Of a stretch of 57,584 nucleotides of DNA, positions 7,383 through 16,632 are shown one piece after another. Below the pieces are notes generated by a model. That model had not been told where the DNA came from, ran no database searches, and saw only the letters and a list, made by a program, of their open reading frames with translations. The position numbers and the translations under genes were made by a program. Position 1 is the first letter of the stretch; every line of letters begins with the position of its first letter. Where the stretch lies: positions 1 to 57,584 of the forward strand of contig CACWNV010000012.1 in NCBI GenBank assembly GCA_902762325.1, written 5' to 3'. The DNA comes from an uncultured Prevotellaceae bacterium. GTDB lineage: Bacteria > Bacteroidota > Bacteroidia > Bacteroidales > Bacteroidaceae.

Positions 7383-9185
7383 TCAAGCCATTTCAAGATT
7401 CATGAGAATCCTCAGCTTTTCAATAGCGGGATTCTCATTTCTCATTTTATCGAACAGTTCTTTTCGTGTCAGTATTTTACCCACTTCTTCAATCTCTGCC
7501 AGTCTGTAGGTGACTTCGATGTTTCCGTTGTGAAGCTTTTGCGCCAAAGTCGCACGGACACGCCCTTTGATTCTCTGGATTTCATCGAGCAGAATCTGGT
7601 TGTCCACTACCACTTCGATGTTTGGATAGTCGGTGATGCGAAGAGTCATGTTTTTCATACGTGCCGACATTCCTTTCATTTCTTGCGGCATTCTGTTGCA
7701 CATTGCTCTCCATTGCAGTTCCAGTTCATCCTGGCTGAATACTTCTTTCTCTTCCTTGTTCGTTATCTCCGGTTCTTTCAGATAATCCGGTTTTTCAGGT
7801 CCTCTACGCAAGTCTTGGAAGGTGGACATCAGACTTCCGATTTTTAGTCGTGGCTGGCCGGAAAGAACAGAGGCAGCAGGAGCAGGCTGTTCTGCTACAG
7901 CTGATGGGGTAGCTATTACATTCTTGATGGGTTGATGCTCCTTTTCCTGTTCTTTGCGAGTGCGTGAAACAGGAATACGGTCAGCCCCGGCCACCTGTGC
8001 TGCCGGTTGAGGCTGAGGGTTGGACATCAATTTCTTGAACAGGGATTTCAGTCTCTTAGGGCTACGCCCCGCCCCCGCTTCTTCGTCGTCGGGCTGGGTG
8101 ATCTGTGCCACCTGAATCAGTGTCAGCTCCACCAACAGCCTTTTGCTGTTACTCTGGCGGTAGTTGATGTCACACTGATTCATTATCTTCAGTGCCTTAT
8201 ATAAAAAAGAGGTGGGGCATCGTTGTGCCTGTTCCTGATATTTAATCCGCTGCTGTTCGCTTACTTCGAGAAGAGGTAAGGTCTGCGGATCCTTTGCCAT
8301 CATGACGTTTCTGACATGTGATGCCAGACCCAGCACCATGTTGCCGCCGTCAAATCCATGATTGATGATGTCGTTCAGCAGGACCATGATCTCTGTGACC
8401 TTGTTCTCCAGTGCCAGATCGACGATGCGGAAATAGTTTTCTGTGTCGAGAACATTGAGGTCTTCTATCACTTTCTGATACGTAATGTTCCCCTGACAGA
8501 AGCTGACAGCCTGGTCGAATATCGAGAGAGCATCGCGCATGCCTCCGTCAGCTTTCTCAGCTATGACTGCCAAGGCCTCCTCCTCATACGTGACACCTTC
8601 TTTTTCTGCCACCATCTTCAAATGGTTGATGGTGTTCTGAACGGTCATGCGCTCAAAGTCATACTGCTGGCAGCGTGACATGATGGTTGGAAGAATCTTG
8701 TGCTTTTCGGTCGTTGCGAGAATGAAGATGACATGTGCGGGCGGTTCTTCCAGTGTCTTCAGGAAAGCATTGAATGCCTGAGATGATAGCATGTGAACCT
8801 CGTCGATGATGAACACTTTGTATTTTCCGATCTGTGGCGGGATGCGTGTCTGCTCCATTAGAGTCTTGATGTGCTCTACGCCATTGTTTGAAGCGGCATC
8901 GAGTTCGAATATATTATACGATCTCTGTTCATTGAAAGCCTTGCAGCTTTCGCACTCATTGCATGCTTCTCCTTCTGGAGTAGGGTGGAGACAGTTGATG
9001 GTCTTGGCGAAGATACGCGCACAAGTGGTCTTGCCGACCCCCCTGGGACCGCAGAAAAGGTAGGCATGTGCCAGTTTCCCACTTCTCACAGAATTCTTCA
9101 AAGTGGTGGTAAGGGCCGACTGTCCCACCACGGAGTCGAAAGACATCGGGCGGTATTTTCGTGCCGAAACAATATACTCTTCCAT
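7383..9185 (-). CDS. dnaX: DNA polymerase III subunit gamma/tau (DnaX)
   Basis: This 600-residue protein is the AAA+ clamp-loader subunit of the replicative polymerase. Visible features: Walker A GPRGVGKT (46-53), a zinc module with Cys65, Cys75, Cys78 and Cys81, Walker B FIIDEV (125-130), the LEEPP motif (145-149) and SRC with the arginine finger (170-172). A proline/basic linker (about 380-450) leads into a tau-like C-terminal domain. No obvious programmed frameshift site was identified, so a separate gamma form is not claimed. A minus-strand promoter element lies at 9219-9226. Confidence 0.97.
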   Translation of the reverse strand: MEEYIVSARKYRPMSFDSVVGQSALTTTLKNSVRSGKLAHAYLFCGPRGVGKTTCARIFAKTINCLHPTPEGEACNECESCKAFNEQRSYNIFELDAASNNGVEHIKTLMEQTRIPPQIGKYKVFIIDEVHMLSSQAFNAFLKTLEEPPAHVIFILATTEKHKILPTIMSRCQQYDFERMTVQNTINHLKMVAEKEGVTYEEEALAVIAEKADGGMRDALSIFDQAVSFCQGNITYQKVIEDLNVLDTENYFRIVDLALENKVTEIMVLLNDIINHGFDGGNMVLGLASHVRNVMMAKDPQTLPLLEVSEQQRIKYQEQAQRCPTSFLYKALKIMNQCDINYRQSNSKRLLVELTLIQVAQITQPDDEEAGAGRSPKRLKSLFKKLMSNPQPQPAAQVAGADRIPVSRTRKEQEKEHQPIKNVIATPSAVAEQPAPAASVLSGQPRLKIGSLMSTFQDLRRGPEKPDYLKEPEITNKEEKEVFSQDELELQWRAMCNRMPQEMKGMSARMKNMTLRITDYPNIEVVVDNQILLDEIQRIKGRVRATLAQKLHNGNIEVTYRLAEIEEVGKILTRKELFDKMRNENPAIEKLRILMNLEMA

Positions 9186-9218
9186 TTTTATCGTATTCTT
9201 TACGTAATAATTCCGCTA

Positions 9219-9226
9219 CAAATATA
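9219..9226 (-). promoter_or_regulatory. -7 promoter element for dnaX
   Basis: Minus-strand TATATTTG (plus CAAATATA) about 33 bp before the dnaX ATG fits the TAnnTTTG consensus. Confidence 0.6.
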
Positions 9227-9421
9227 TAAAAATAATCCGAAATATCGGTCGAATACCATAGAAACTTTATGCGTTCACCGGTATTAGGTGGCAAAAGACA
9301 TCGTAATAGTTTTCATAATGTAACATTGTCTTTATGAAATGAATTATTCCCGAAAAATGTTAGTGTAAAGGTTAAACCCATTTTAAAGTGATGCGTCTAA
9401 CTACTAAAACTTATAATTTGA

Positions 9422-12415
9422 ATGATGAAAAAATCACTTCTTTTATTAATGATGATGTTAGTCTCAGCGTTTTCGTTTGCCCAAGACCGTAAGATCTCAG
9501 GTGTGCTGGTAGACGGCGAGACAAAGGAGCCGGTGATGCAGACCACGGTTCAGCTGATTACAATGGACAGTGCATTTGTTGCAGGAGCAGTATCTAACGA
9601 GCGTGGCGCTTTTACCATCACAGCTCCCAAGAACGGAAAGTATCTTCTCCGTATTTCCAGTATCGGCTATATTGGCGTGCTCAAGCGGCTTGAGATAGTT
9701 GGTAATAAAAACCTGAACCTGGGTATAGTTAAGATGGAGAGCGACGCCAAGATGCTCAGTCAGGTCAATGTGACAGGTAAGGCGTTGAAGGTGGTAGTGA
9801 AGGAAGACACCTTTGTCTATAACTCCGCTGCTTACGTGACTCCTGAAGGATCGGTGGTTGAGGAACTTGTGAAGCGTCTGCCGGGTGCACAAGTCAGTGA
9901 AGACGGAAAGATCACCATTAACGGAAAAGAGGTAAAGAAGGTCAAAGTAGGCGGTAAGGAGTTTATGACAGGCGACACCCAGACTGCCATGAAGAATCTT
10001 CCGACATCTATTATAGATAATATTAAGGTGTATGACGAGAAGAGCGATTTGTCTCGAATCACCGGTATTGATGACGGTAATGATGAAACGGTGCTCGACT
10101 TCTCTGTGAAGCCAGGCATGAACAAAGGCTTTATGTCTAATGTCGATTTGGGATATGGTACGCACGACCGCTATACCGGACGTCTCTTTGGCATGTACAC
10201 GAAAGATAACTTCCGCATTCAGGGTATGGGCAATGCCAACAACACTGGTGACCGAGGATTCGGCGGTCGTGGCGGCGGTGGCCGTGGCGGTCAGGGACTC
10301 AACTCTTCGAAGATGGCTGGCTTTAACTTCAGCTATGACAACGATACGATTCAGATTGGCGGAAGTGTGCGTTGGAACCACCGCGACGGTGATGTCATGT
10401 CAAGACGTGCGGTAGAGAACTTCGTCTCTCGTTCTGGCGCATTCACAAATAGCGTTAACCAGAACTTCTCACGTAGTGACAGCTGGAATGCGCAGTTGCG
10501 ACTGGAGTGGAACCCCGACACGATGACCAACATCATGTTCAGACCTTCAATGAGTATATCGAGCAATGACGGTCTGACGTCATCCAGTTCGGCAGAGTTC
10601 AATGAAGATCCTTTTCGCTATTTTGCCGATCCACTGGCAGTTGCTTCAATTGCCAAGATGGCTGAAGACAGCATTATCGTCAACTCGAGCTTGGATAAAG
10701 GCATCAGTTATAGTAACTCAAAGCGGTTCGGTGGTTCCTTGCAGTTTAACAGGAAGCTGAACTCTCTCGGTAGAAATATTACTTTCCGTGTGGAAGGCAA
10801 TTATTCTAAGGGAGACGGTAATAATCTCTCTATTAATGATGTGCATCTGTATAAAATACGCAATGTGTATGGTGAGGACTCTACTTATCAGACCAACCGA
10901 TACAGTATTACCCCGACTAAGAATTATAGCTACTCTTTACAGACCATTTATAGTGAACCATTGTGGAGAGGTACCTTCTTGCAGCTGAGCTATAGATTCA
11001 ACTATTCAACCAACAAGAGCGACCGTTCGACTTATGATTTCTCAAACCTCGGTGCCAATTACTTTGACAGGGTTACTGCAGACTATCGTCAATGGGACAA
11101 TTATCTTGAGCGTCTGTCAAGGCCTTACACGGAGTATCTAAGTGATGACTTAAGCCGCTATTCTGAGTATAAAAACTATACCCATAATGTAGAGGCACAA
11201 CTCCGAGTGATTCGTGAGAAGTATAATTTCAATGTCGGTCTGTTGTTCCAGCCGCAGCGGTCAAAATTCATTCAGGATTATAAGGGGGTCTATGTTGATA
11301 CGGTTCGCACGGTTTTCAATATTTCACCGACACTCGACTTCCGTTACAGATTCTCAAAGAGGGATGATCTTCGCATCACCTATCGTGCCAACACTCAGCA
11401 ACCCAGCGTTTCACAGATGCTTGACATCTATGATGACAGCAACCCGCTGAGAATTACAACCGGTAACCCCGGACTGAAGCCATCTTTCACACAGAATCTG
11501 AGCGGTTTCTTTAACGGCTATATTCAGAATCACATGCGTTCCATCATGTCGTTTGTCAACTTCAGTACAACGAAGAACAGCATTTCTCAAAAGGTCACTT
11601 ATAATGAAAAGACTGGTGGTCAGATTACTCGTCCTGAGAACATCAACGGAAACTGGAATGTCATGATTGGTGGCATGTATAACCAGTCGATTGACACTGT
11701 TGGTGTATGGTTCGTTAATACGTTCACCAATTTGTCTTATAGCAACCATGTCGGATACGTATCACTCGACAAAAAGGCCGATTCTCAGAAGAATACCACC
11801 CGTGATATCACCGTCGGTGAAAGACTCAGTCTGAGTTTCCGTCCCACAATAGGATTATGGTCTACAGAGTTTGAGATTGATGGTAGCGGCACCTATAATC
11901 ATGCACGCAATAAGTTGCAGAAACAAGGCAACCTTGATACTTGGGAGTTCTCTTATGGAGGTTCAGTCAATGTGACGGCACCTTGGGGAACCTCTCTCTC
12001 AATGGACATGCATAACCGTAGCCGCCGTGGTTTCACTGATAAGTCAATGAATACCAATGAGCTTATTTGGAATGCACAGGTATCTCAGGGCTTCCTCAGA
12101 GGACGGTCGTTGACCATCTCCCTCCAGCTTTATGACATCTTGCACAACCAGTCGAATTTCAGTCGTATGATCTCTGCTATGTCGAGCACTGACACATGGT
12201 ATAATTCCATCAACTCTTATGCCATGGTGCATGTCGTCTATCGCTTCAATTTGTTCGGAGGCAAGAATGCCAACCAGGGAATGCCTGGCATGGGCGGCTT
12301 CGGTAGAGGCGGCTTTGGCGGTGGCAGACCAGCAGGTGGCGGCGGCTTCGGCGGCGGAAGACCCATGGGTGGTGGTGGCTTCGGCGGTGGCAGACCGATG
12401 GGCCCGATGATGTAA
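9422..12415 (+). CDS. Outer-membrane beta-barrel protein with Gly/Arg-rich tail (OMP_b-brl_3 type)
   Basis: This 997-residue protein has a clear signal peptide (MMKKSLLLLMMMLVSAFSFA-Q). A carboxypeptidase-regulatory-like domain (about 22-118) is followed by a plug-like region (KEDTFVYNSAAYVTPEGSVV, VKRLPGAQV, KEVKKVKVGGKEF) and a long barrel. It is a paralogue of the 1531-4407 product. Two oddities stand out: an internal loop of GGRGGGGRGG near residues 283-293, and a C-terminal extension after the last strand (VVYRFNLFGG) made of repeated GGGGFGGGRPM units. Cargo is unknown and no SusD-like partner is present. ATG 9425 is an equally possible start. A terminator hairpin follows at 12439-12474. 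Confidence 0.88.
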   Translation: MMKKSLLLLMMMLVSAFSFAQDRKISGVLVDGETKEPVMQTTVQLITMDSAFVAGAVSNERGAFTITAPKNGKYLLRISSIGYIGVLKRLEIVGNKNLNLGIVKMESDAKMLSQVNVTGKALKVVVKEDTFVYNSAAYVTPEGSVVEELVKRLPGAQVSEDGKITINGKEVKKVKVGGKEFMTGDTQTAMKNLPTSIIDNIKVYDEKSDLSRITGIDDGNDETVLDFSVKPGMNKGFMSNVDLGYGTHDRYTGRLFGMYTKDNFRIQGMGNANNTGDRGFGGRGGGGRGGQGLNSSKMAGFNFSYDNDTIQIGGSVRWNHRDGDVMSRRAVENFVSRSGAFTNSVNQNFSRSDSWNAQLRLEWNPDTMTNIMFRPSMSISSNDGLTSSSSAEFNEDPFRYFADPLAVASIAKMAEDSIIVNSSLDKGISYSNSKRFGGSLQFNRKLNSLGRNITFRVEGNYSKGDGNNLSINDVHLYKIRNVYGEDSTYQTNRYSITPTKNYSYSLQTIYSEPLWRGTFLQLSYRFNYSTNKSDRSTYDFSNLGANYFDRVTADYRQWDNYLERLSRPYTEYLSDDLSRYSEYKNYTHNVEAQLRVIREKYNFNVGLLFQPQRSKFIQDYKGVYVDTVRTVFNISPTLDFRYRFSKRDDLRITYRANTQQPSVSQMLDIYDDSNPLRITTGNPGLKPSFTQNLSGFFNGYIQNHMRSIMSFVNFSTTKNSISQKVTYNEKTGGQITRPENINGNWNVMIGGMYNQSIDTVGVWFVNTFTNLSYSNHVGYVSLDKKADSQKNTTRDITVGERLSLSFRPTIGLWSTEFEIDGSGTYNHARNKLQKQGNLDTWEFSYGGSVNVTAPWGTSLSMDMHNRSRRGFTDKSMNTNELIWNAQVSQGFLRGRSLTISLQLYDILHNQSNFSRMISAMSSTDTWYNSINSYAMVHVVYRFNLFGGKNANQGMPGMGGFGRGGFGGGRPAGGGGFGGGRPMGGGGFGGGRPMGPMM

Positions 12416-12438
12416 GTAGTTTTTTGTTAATAAAAAAG

Positions 12439-12474
12439 AGGACGGACAACATGCGATAAGTAGTTGTTCGTCCT
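12439..12474. terminator. Bidirectional terminator hairpin
   Basis: AGGACGGACAAC (12439-12450) pairs with GTTGTTCGTCCT (12463-12474), 11 of 12 Watson-Crick plus one G-U, between the convergent barrel gene and the S4-domain gene. T-rich sequence follows on the plus strand and an A/T run on the minus strand. Confidence 0.75.
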
Positions 12475-12494
12475 TTCTGTTTTATGTTGAGAGC

Positions 12495-12923
12495 CTAATC
12501 CTCGTCGTCGAAGAAGTTCTCGTCATCAAGCTCGAATCCCAGAAGAGCCGGGTCGACAAAGGCATCAAGGGCACGCCGTTCTTTCTTTGTCGGGCGTCCT
12601 GTCCCGCGTGCTCTGTCGACAAATCCGCTTATGCGGCTCATCTCCAGGAGTTCATACTGGTCGGCTGTCGTTACATTCTCGTAGATTTCAGGAATCAGCT
12701 TGGCACCCACACGCTGTTCAATGGTCTTCAGTACCTTAAAGGAATAGGTGATGGGAGGCTTCTTCACGCTGACGGTCTCACCGACTTTAATCATGCGGCT
12801 TGGCTTCACGTTTGTTCCTTGGATGGTAACCCGCCCGTTCTTAATGGCATCCACGGCGATGGAGCGCGTCTTGAAGATGCGGGCAGCCCATAGCCACTTG
12901 TCTATTCTTGCGGTTTCTGACAT
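12495..12923 (-). CDS. hslR: S4-domain RNA-binding protein (Hsp15/HslR-like)
   Basis: This 142-residue protein has an N-terminal S4 RNA-binding domain (RIDKWLWAARIFKTRSIAVD, NGRVTIQG, VKPSRMIKVGETV), as in Hsp15, which binds 50S subunits carrying stalled nascent chains. The C-terminus is acidic (DDENFFDDED). It is the last gene of a minus-strand rplY-pth-hslR run and overlaps the 3' end of pth by 22 bp, indicating translational coupling. All three gene products act at the ribosome or on peptidyl-tRNA. The symbol is by analogy. Confidence 0.85.
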   Translation of the reverse strand: MSETARIDKWLWAARIFKTRSIAVDAIKNGRVTIQGTNVKPSRMIKVGETVSVKKPPITYSFKVLKTIEQRVGAKLIPEIYENVTTADQYELLEMSRISGFVDRARGTGRPTKKERRALDAFVDPALLGFELDDENFFDDED

Positions 12924-13498
12924 GCTTTTATCCTACCGAATTTGTTGTATTGGTTCATTGTTATATCGATGCCGGCGAGTACGAAGCTCTTAATTATCTC
13001 GACAACAAGGTCGAATCTTGGCTTAAGCACTTCTTTTTCCTCTTCACTGTATCTCCCCAGCACCCAGTCGATCTGTCCTCCATGAGGATAGTCGTTGCCG
13101 ATTCCCATGCGCAGACGAGGATAGTCTTGTCCGATGAGCTGCTGGATGTGCCCCAGACCGTTGTGCCCGCCATTACTACCGTTGGCTTTCAGACGGAAAT
13201 CGCCCAAAGGAAGAGCCACGTCATCACTGATGACAAGCAGTCGTTTCTGGTCGATGTTTTCCTTGTTCAGCCAATAGCGCACAGCGTTGCCGCTGAGGTT
13301 CATGAATGTCGTCGGCTTCAACAGGAACACCTTCCGGCCTTTCAGGGAAGTCTCGGCTACGTAACCGTAACGCTTGTCCTCAAAAACAATATTGGATACC
13401 TTGGCAAAGGCATCCAATATCATATATCCAGTGTTGTGTCTGGTCTCGGCGTATTCATCGCCAGGATTGCCCAGTCCCACAATCAAGTATTTATCCAT
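12902..13498 (-). CDS. pth: Peptidyl-tRNA hydrolase
   Basis: This 198-residue enzyme releases peptides from peptidyl-tRNA lost from ribosomes. Family motifs: GLGNPG (8-13) with Asn11, TRHNTGY with catalytic His21, KPTTFMNLSG (61-70), SDD (91-93) and NGGHNGL. Length is normal for the family. It lies 6 bp downstream of rplY and overlaps the S4-domain gene. Confidence 0.97.
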   Translation of the reverse strand: MDKYLIVGLGNPGDEYAETRHNTGYMILDAFAKVSNIVFEDKRYGYVAETSLKGRKVFLLKPTTFMNLSGNAVRYWLNKENIDQKRLLVISDDVALPLGDFRLKANGSNGGHNGLGHIQQLIGQDYPRLRMGIGNDYPHGGQIDWVLGRYSEEEKEVLKPRFDLVVEIIKSFVLAGIDITMNQYNKFGRIKACQKPQE

Positions 13499-13504
13499 GC
13501 AGGA

Positions 13505-14104
13505 TTATTGGTTTTCTTCTGCCTCAGCAGCTGCAGAACGAGATGCACGGGTAGCCTTCACAGAGCATACGACAACTCCGGCAGGAGTAATCAGCTCAAG
13601 ACCCTCGAAGTGCAAGTCACCCACCTTGATGCTCTTGCCGAGTTGCAGGTTGGTAACATCAATGTTAAGCTGCTCAGGAATGTTGAGGTAAGGAGCCTTA
13701 ACGTCAATCTTACGGATAGAGAGGTTGATCTTACCACCCTCGCGTACACCTTGTGCCAGACCGTTCAGTTTCACAGGAATGCCGATGACGATGGGCTTTT
13801 CTTCTGTAATCTCATAGAAGTCAGCATGCAGAAGTGCGTCTGTTACTGGATGGAACTGAAGTTCTTTGATGATAGCCTTGTGTAACTTCCCGTCGATGTT
13901 GAGGTTTACGACATAGATGTGAGGTGTGTAAACAACCTTGCGGATTTCTGATGCAGGAATAGAGAAAGCAAAAGCTTCGGGCTTGCCGTCTACGTTGTTT
14001 TCACCATAGATGTTACAGGGTACAAGTCCCTGCTTTCTCATTTCTTTTGAAGCTTTCTTTCCAACGGCTTCACGCTTCGTGCCGTTCAATGTGTACTCTT
14101 TCAT
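13505..14104 (-). CDS. rplY: 50S ribosomal protein L25 / general stress protein Ctc
   Basis: This 199-residue protein is of the long Ctc type. It has an N-terminal 5S-rRNA-binding L25 domain (LNGTKREAVGKKASKEMRKQ, VPCNIYGE) and a C-terminal beta domain (INLSIRKIDVKA, LPEQLNIDV-like IPEQLNIDV). The C-terminus is an Ala/Glu-rich tail. It is first in the rplY-pth-hslR operon. A TACCTTTG promoter lies at 14179-14186 on the minus strand. Confidence 0.95.
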   Translation of the reverse strand: MKEYTLNGTKREAVGKKASKEMRKQGLVPCNIYGENNVDGKPEAFAFSIPASEIRKVVYTPHIYVVNLNIDGKLHKAIIKELQFHPVTDALLHADFYEITEEKPIVIGIPVKLNGLAQGVREGGKINLSIRKIDVKAPYLNIPEQLNIDVTNLQLGKSIKVGDLHFEGLELITPAGVVVCSVKATRASRSAAAEAEENQ

Positions 14105-14178
14105 AAAAGTGTTACTCTAAATTAAGTTTTTAATAATGCATTAATTCGCCATCACACGATGTGCTCAAAAAAGCGTGG

Positions 14179-14186
14179 CAAAGGTA
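14179..14186 (-). promoter_or_regulatory. -7 promoter element for rplY-pth-hslR
   Basis: Minus-strand TACCTTTG followed by C matches the consensus, 75 bp upstream of the rplY start. Confidence 0.65.
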
Positions 14187-14281
14187 CAAATAATAAATGA
14201 AAAACAGCAAACTAATAAAGAAAATTATCAAAAATCAAAGAAATAATAAAGAGTTATGTTGCATATTCAACTGAAAAGTAC

Positions 14282-14289
14282 TATTTTTG
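14282..14289 (+). promoter_or_regulatory. -7 promoter element for nusB operon
   Basis: TATTTTTG followed by C, 46 bp before the nusB ATG, matches TAnnTTTG. Confidence 0.6.
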
Positions 14290-14334
14290 CATTCAGAATG
14301 CATTAGAAACACGTAAAATATAAGAAACTGATTA

Positions 14335-15294
14335 ATGATTAATCGTGAGTTAATACGAATTAAAATCGTACAGTTAACCTATGCTTATTACCAGAATGGG
14401 AATAAAAACATGGACAGCGCAGAAAAAGAACTTCTTTTCAGCCTGTCGAAAGCGTATGATCTTTACAATTATCTCCTCCTGCTGATAGTTGCTGTTTCAC
14501 GCGAGGAACGCCGCAGAGTGGAGATTGCCATGCAGCGTGCAGAGCGTGAAGGTACAGAACTTCCATCACAGAAATTTGTCTACAACAAGTTTGCAGTGCA
14601 GCTGGAGGACAATAAGATGTTGAATACTTTTGTTGAAAACCAGAAGCTGACATGGACAGATGATATTGAGTTCGTGCGAAAACTTTGCAATCAGATAGAG
14701 GAATCGCTGGCTTATCGTGAGTATATGGCTGACCCTGAAGACTCCTATGAGGCCGACCGAGAGGTTTGGCGCAAGATTTATCGTCAGCTGATTGTTGATA
14801 ACGATGATCTGAAGTCTTTATTAGAAGAGAAGAGCCTCTATTGGAACGATGACAAGGAAGTGGTAGACACCTTTGTGCTTAAGACCATCAAGCGCTTCGA
14901 TCCGAAGAATAACTCCATGCAGGAACTGCTCCCAGAGTATAAGGATGAGGAAGACAAGGACTTTGCACGTAAGTTGTACCGTGCCACTATACTGAATGCT
15001 GATACCTATCAGCGGTACATGAGTGAGACCAGCCGCAACTGGGATTTCTCACGATTGGCATACATGGATGTGGTCATCATGCAGATTGCTATAGCCGAGA
15101 TGCTTACCTTCCCGAATGTCCCGGTGAGTGTCACCATCAATGAATATGTTGATTTAGCTAAACTCTATAGCACCCCGAAGAGCGGTGCGTATATCAATGG
15201 TATGCTCGACAGCATTGCCCGCTATCTCGTCAGAACGGGTAAGATGCTGAAGCCGATGCCAGAACGTCCCCAAAAGAATCAGAATAACCAATAA
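14335..15294 (+). CDS. nusB: Transcription antitermination protein NusB
   Basis: This 319-residue protein is the long Bacteroidota NusB, about twice E. coli NusB. The NusB fold is at the C-terminus (about 190-305; DFARKLYRATILN, RNWDFSRLAYMDVVIMQIAI, VPVSVTINEYVDLAKLYSTP, GAYINGMLDSIARYL). The N-terminal half is a family-specific helical extension. NusB acts with NusE/S10 in rRNA antitermination. It starts a nusB-yajC-ybbR-coaE-DUF5606 operon with gaps of 12, 9, -4 and 10 bp. Confidence 0.93.
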   Translation: MINRELIRIKIVQLTYAYYQNGNKNMDSAEKELLFSLSKAYDLYNYLLLLIVAVSREERRRVEIAMQRAEREGTELPSQKFVYNKFAVQLEDNKMLNTFVENQKLTWTDDIEFVRKLCNQIEESLAYREYMADPEDSYEADREVWRKIYRQLIVDNDDLKSLLEEKSLYWNDDKEVVDTFVLKTIKRFDPKNNSMQELLPEYKDEEDKDFARKLYRATILNADTYQRYMSETSRNWDFSRLAYMDVVIMQIAIAEMLTFPNVPVSVTINEYVDLAKLYSTPKSGAYINGMLDSIARYLVRTGKMLKPMPERPQKNQNNQ

Positions 15295-15306
15295 AATAGA
15301 AAAGAA

Positions 15307-15636
15307 ATGACTACAATCGTAATGGCTGCTCAGAACGCACAAGGTGGAGGGCAGTTTGGGTTCCTGCTCATGATGATTGCAATCTTTGTCATCATGTGGC
15401 TTTTCATGATTCGTCCGCAACAGAAACGACAGAAAGAGATTCGCAACTTCCAGAACTCACTTCAGGAGGGAGCAAAGATCGTTACTGGCGGTGGACTTCA
15501 CGGAACAGTGAAGCGTATCGACATTGCTGCCGGCACCGTAGACGTGGAAATAGCACGTGGTGTGGTGGTGACTGTAGACAAGGGATATGTCTTTGCCAGT
15601 GGAGCGGCCAATCCGAATGCTGGTAACAACGCCTAA
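15307..15636 (+). CDS. yajC: Preprotein translocase subunit YajC
   Basis: This 109-residue protein has one membrane helix (about 16-35, FGFLLMMIAIFVIMWLFMI-like) followed by the family motif RPQQKRQKEI and a cytoplasmic domain with VTGGGLHGTVKRID. It is the small accessory subunit of SecDF. The gene follows nusB by 12 bp. Confidence 0.95.
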   Translation: MTTIVMAAQNAQGGGQFGFLLMMIAIFVIMWLFMIRPQQKRQKEIRNFQNSLQEGAKIVTGGGLHGTVKRIDIAAGTVDVEIARGVVVTVDKGYVFASGAANPNAGNNA

Positions 15637-15645
15637 TTGATTCAG

Positions 15646-16632
15646 ATGGAAGGAATCCGCTTGTCACGAGCATTCGTTTATATCAGAAACTTCTTTCTCA
15701 GCTCAGTGAACAAGGAGTTTCTGATTTTTTTGTTCTTTCTCGTTCTCAGCTCAGCGTTCTGGTTGTCAATGACGCTCAATGAGACCTACGAGAGAGAATA
15801 TGATGTACCTGTCATGCTTGTCAATGTTCCCAAAAACGTGGTGATAACTACTAACATGACGGATACGGTTCAGGTGACGATTCGTGATAAGGGTTTCTTA
15901 CAGGTTGCTTATCGGTATATCAACAGCATTAGTTTAATTAAGGTGAACTTTCAGTCGTATGCTAATGCAAATACCGGGAGGGGCATCGTGCCGGTTGGAG
16001 AACTGACCAAGCAGGTGTCACAGCAATTGTATGGCACGTCGAAAATTGTATCGATCAAACCTGATAAGTTGGATTTCTACTTCAACTATGGCCTTTCCAG
16101 AAAGATTCCTGTCCGTATGTCAGGAAAGGTGACACTGGCTAAGAGCTATTATCTTGCCCGTGTTCGGTTCTGGCCGGATAGCGTGACGGTGTATGCCAAC
16201 TCAAAACTGTTGGACAGCATCAGATATGTCAACACAAATATGCTGAACCTTGTAAACATCGAGGACACTTTGATACAGGAAGTGCAGCTGCGGAAGATTC
16301 AGGGAGCAAAGATTGTTCCCGAGATGGTGAAGATAGGTTTGTATCCGGATATCCTGACCGAGGAGAGCGTGGAGGTGCCTATCACTGCCATCAACATGCC
16401 GAAAGGAAAGATTCTGCGTACATTCCCGTCTCGCGTGAAAGTGAAGTTCGTGGTAGGAGCAAGTATGTTCAGGTTGATAAGAGCGGAGCATTTCAAAGTC
16501 GTTGCCGACTATGATGAATTGTCAAGACGGCCGTCTGATAAGTGCAATATCTATTTGAAGGCAACGCCCCACGGTGCAACGAAGGCGCGGCTTGAGTTCA
16601 ACCAGGTGGATTATCTGATAGAACAGCAATGA
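15646..16632 (+). CDS. YbbR-like domain protein (CdaR-like)
   Basis: This 328-residue protein has one N-terminal membrane helix (about 20-45, FLIFLFFLVLSSAFWLSMTL) and extracytoplasmic YbbR-type repeats (YDVPVMLVNVPKNVV, IPVRMSGKVTLAKSYYL, VEVPITAINMPKGKI). In Firmicutes CdaR regulates the di-adenylate cyclase CdaA; no cyclase gene is present here. An in-frame TTG at 15637 is possible, but ATG 15646 is the more plausible start. The stop overlaps the coaE start (ATGA). Confidence 0.85.
   Translation: MEGIRLSRAFVYIRNFFLSSVNKEFLIFLFFLVLSSAFWLSMTLNETYEREYDVPVMLVNVPKNVVITTNMTDTVQVTIRDKGFLQVAYRYINSISLIKVNFQSYANANTGRGIVPVGELTKQVSQQLYGTSKIVSIKPDKLDFYFNYGLSRKIPVRMSGKVTLAKSYYLARVRFWPDSVTVYANSKLLDSIRYVNTNMLNLVNIEDTLIQEVQLRKIQGAKIVPEMVKIGLYPDILTEESVEVPITAINMPKGKILRTFPSRVKVKFVVGASMFRLIRAEHFKVVADYDELSRRPSDKCNIYLKATPHGATKARLEFNQVDYLIEQQ

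Noticed and set aside
7383-9185. Programmed frameshift producing a short gamma form of DnaX
   Set aside because: I could not identify a convincing slippery run with a downstream structure at the expected place.
9405-9421. AT-rich TATAATTTG just before the barrel gene at 9422 as a promoter
   Set aside because: Spacing inside the element does not fit TAnnTTTG, and it would leave no room before the start codon.
12908-13885. 325-codon open frame opposite pth and rplY
   Set aside because: It is antisense to two well-supported genes, has no domain features, and its composition follows from the codon usage of the real genes.
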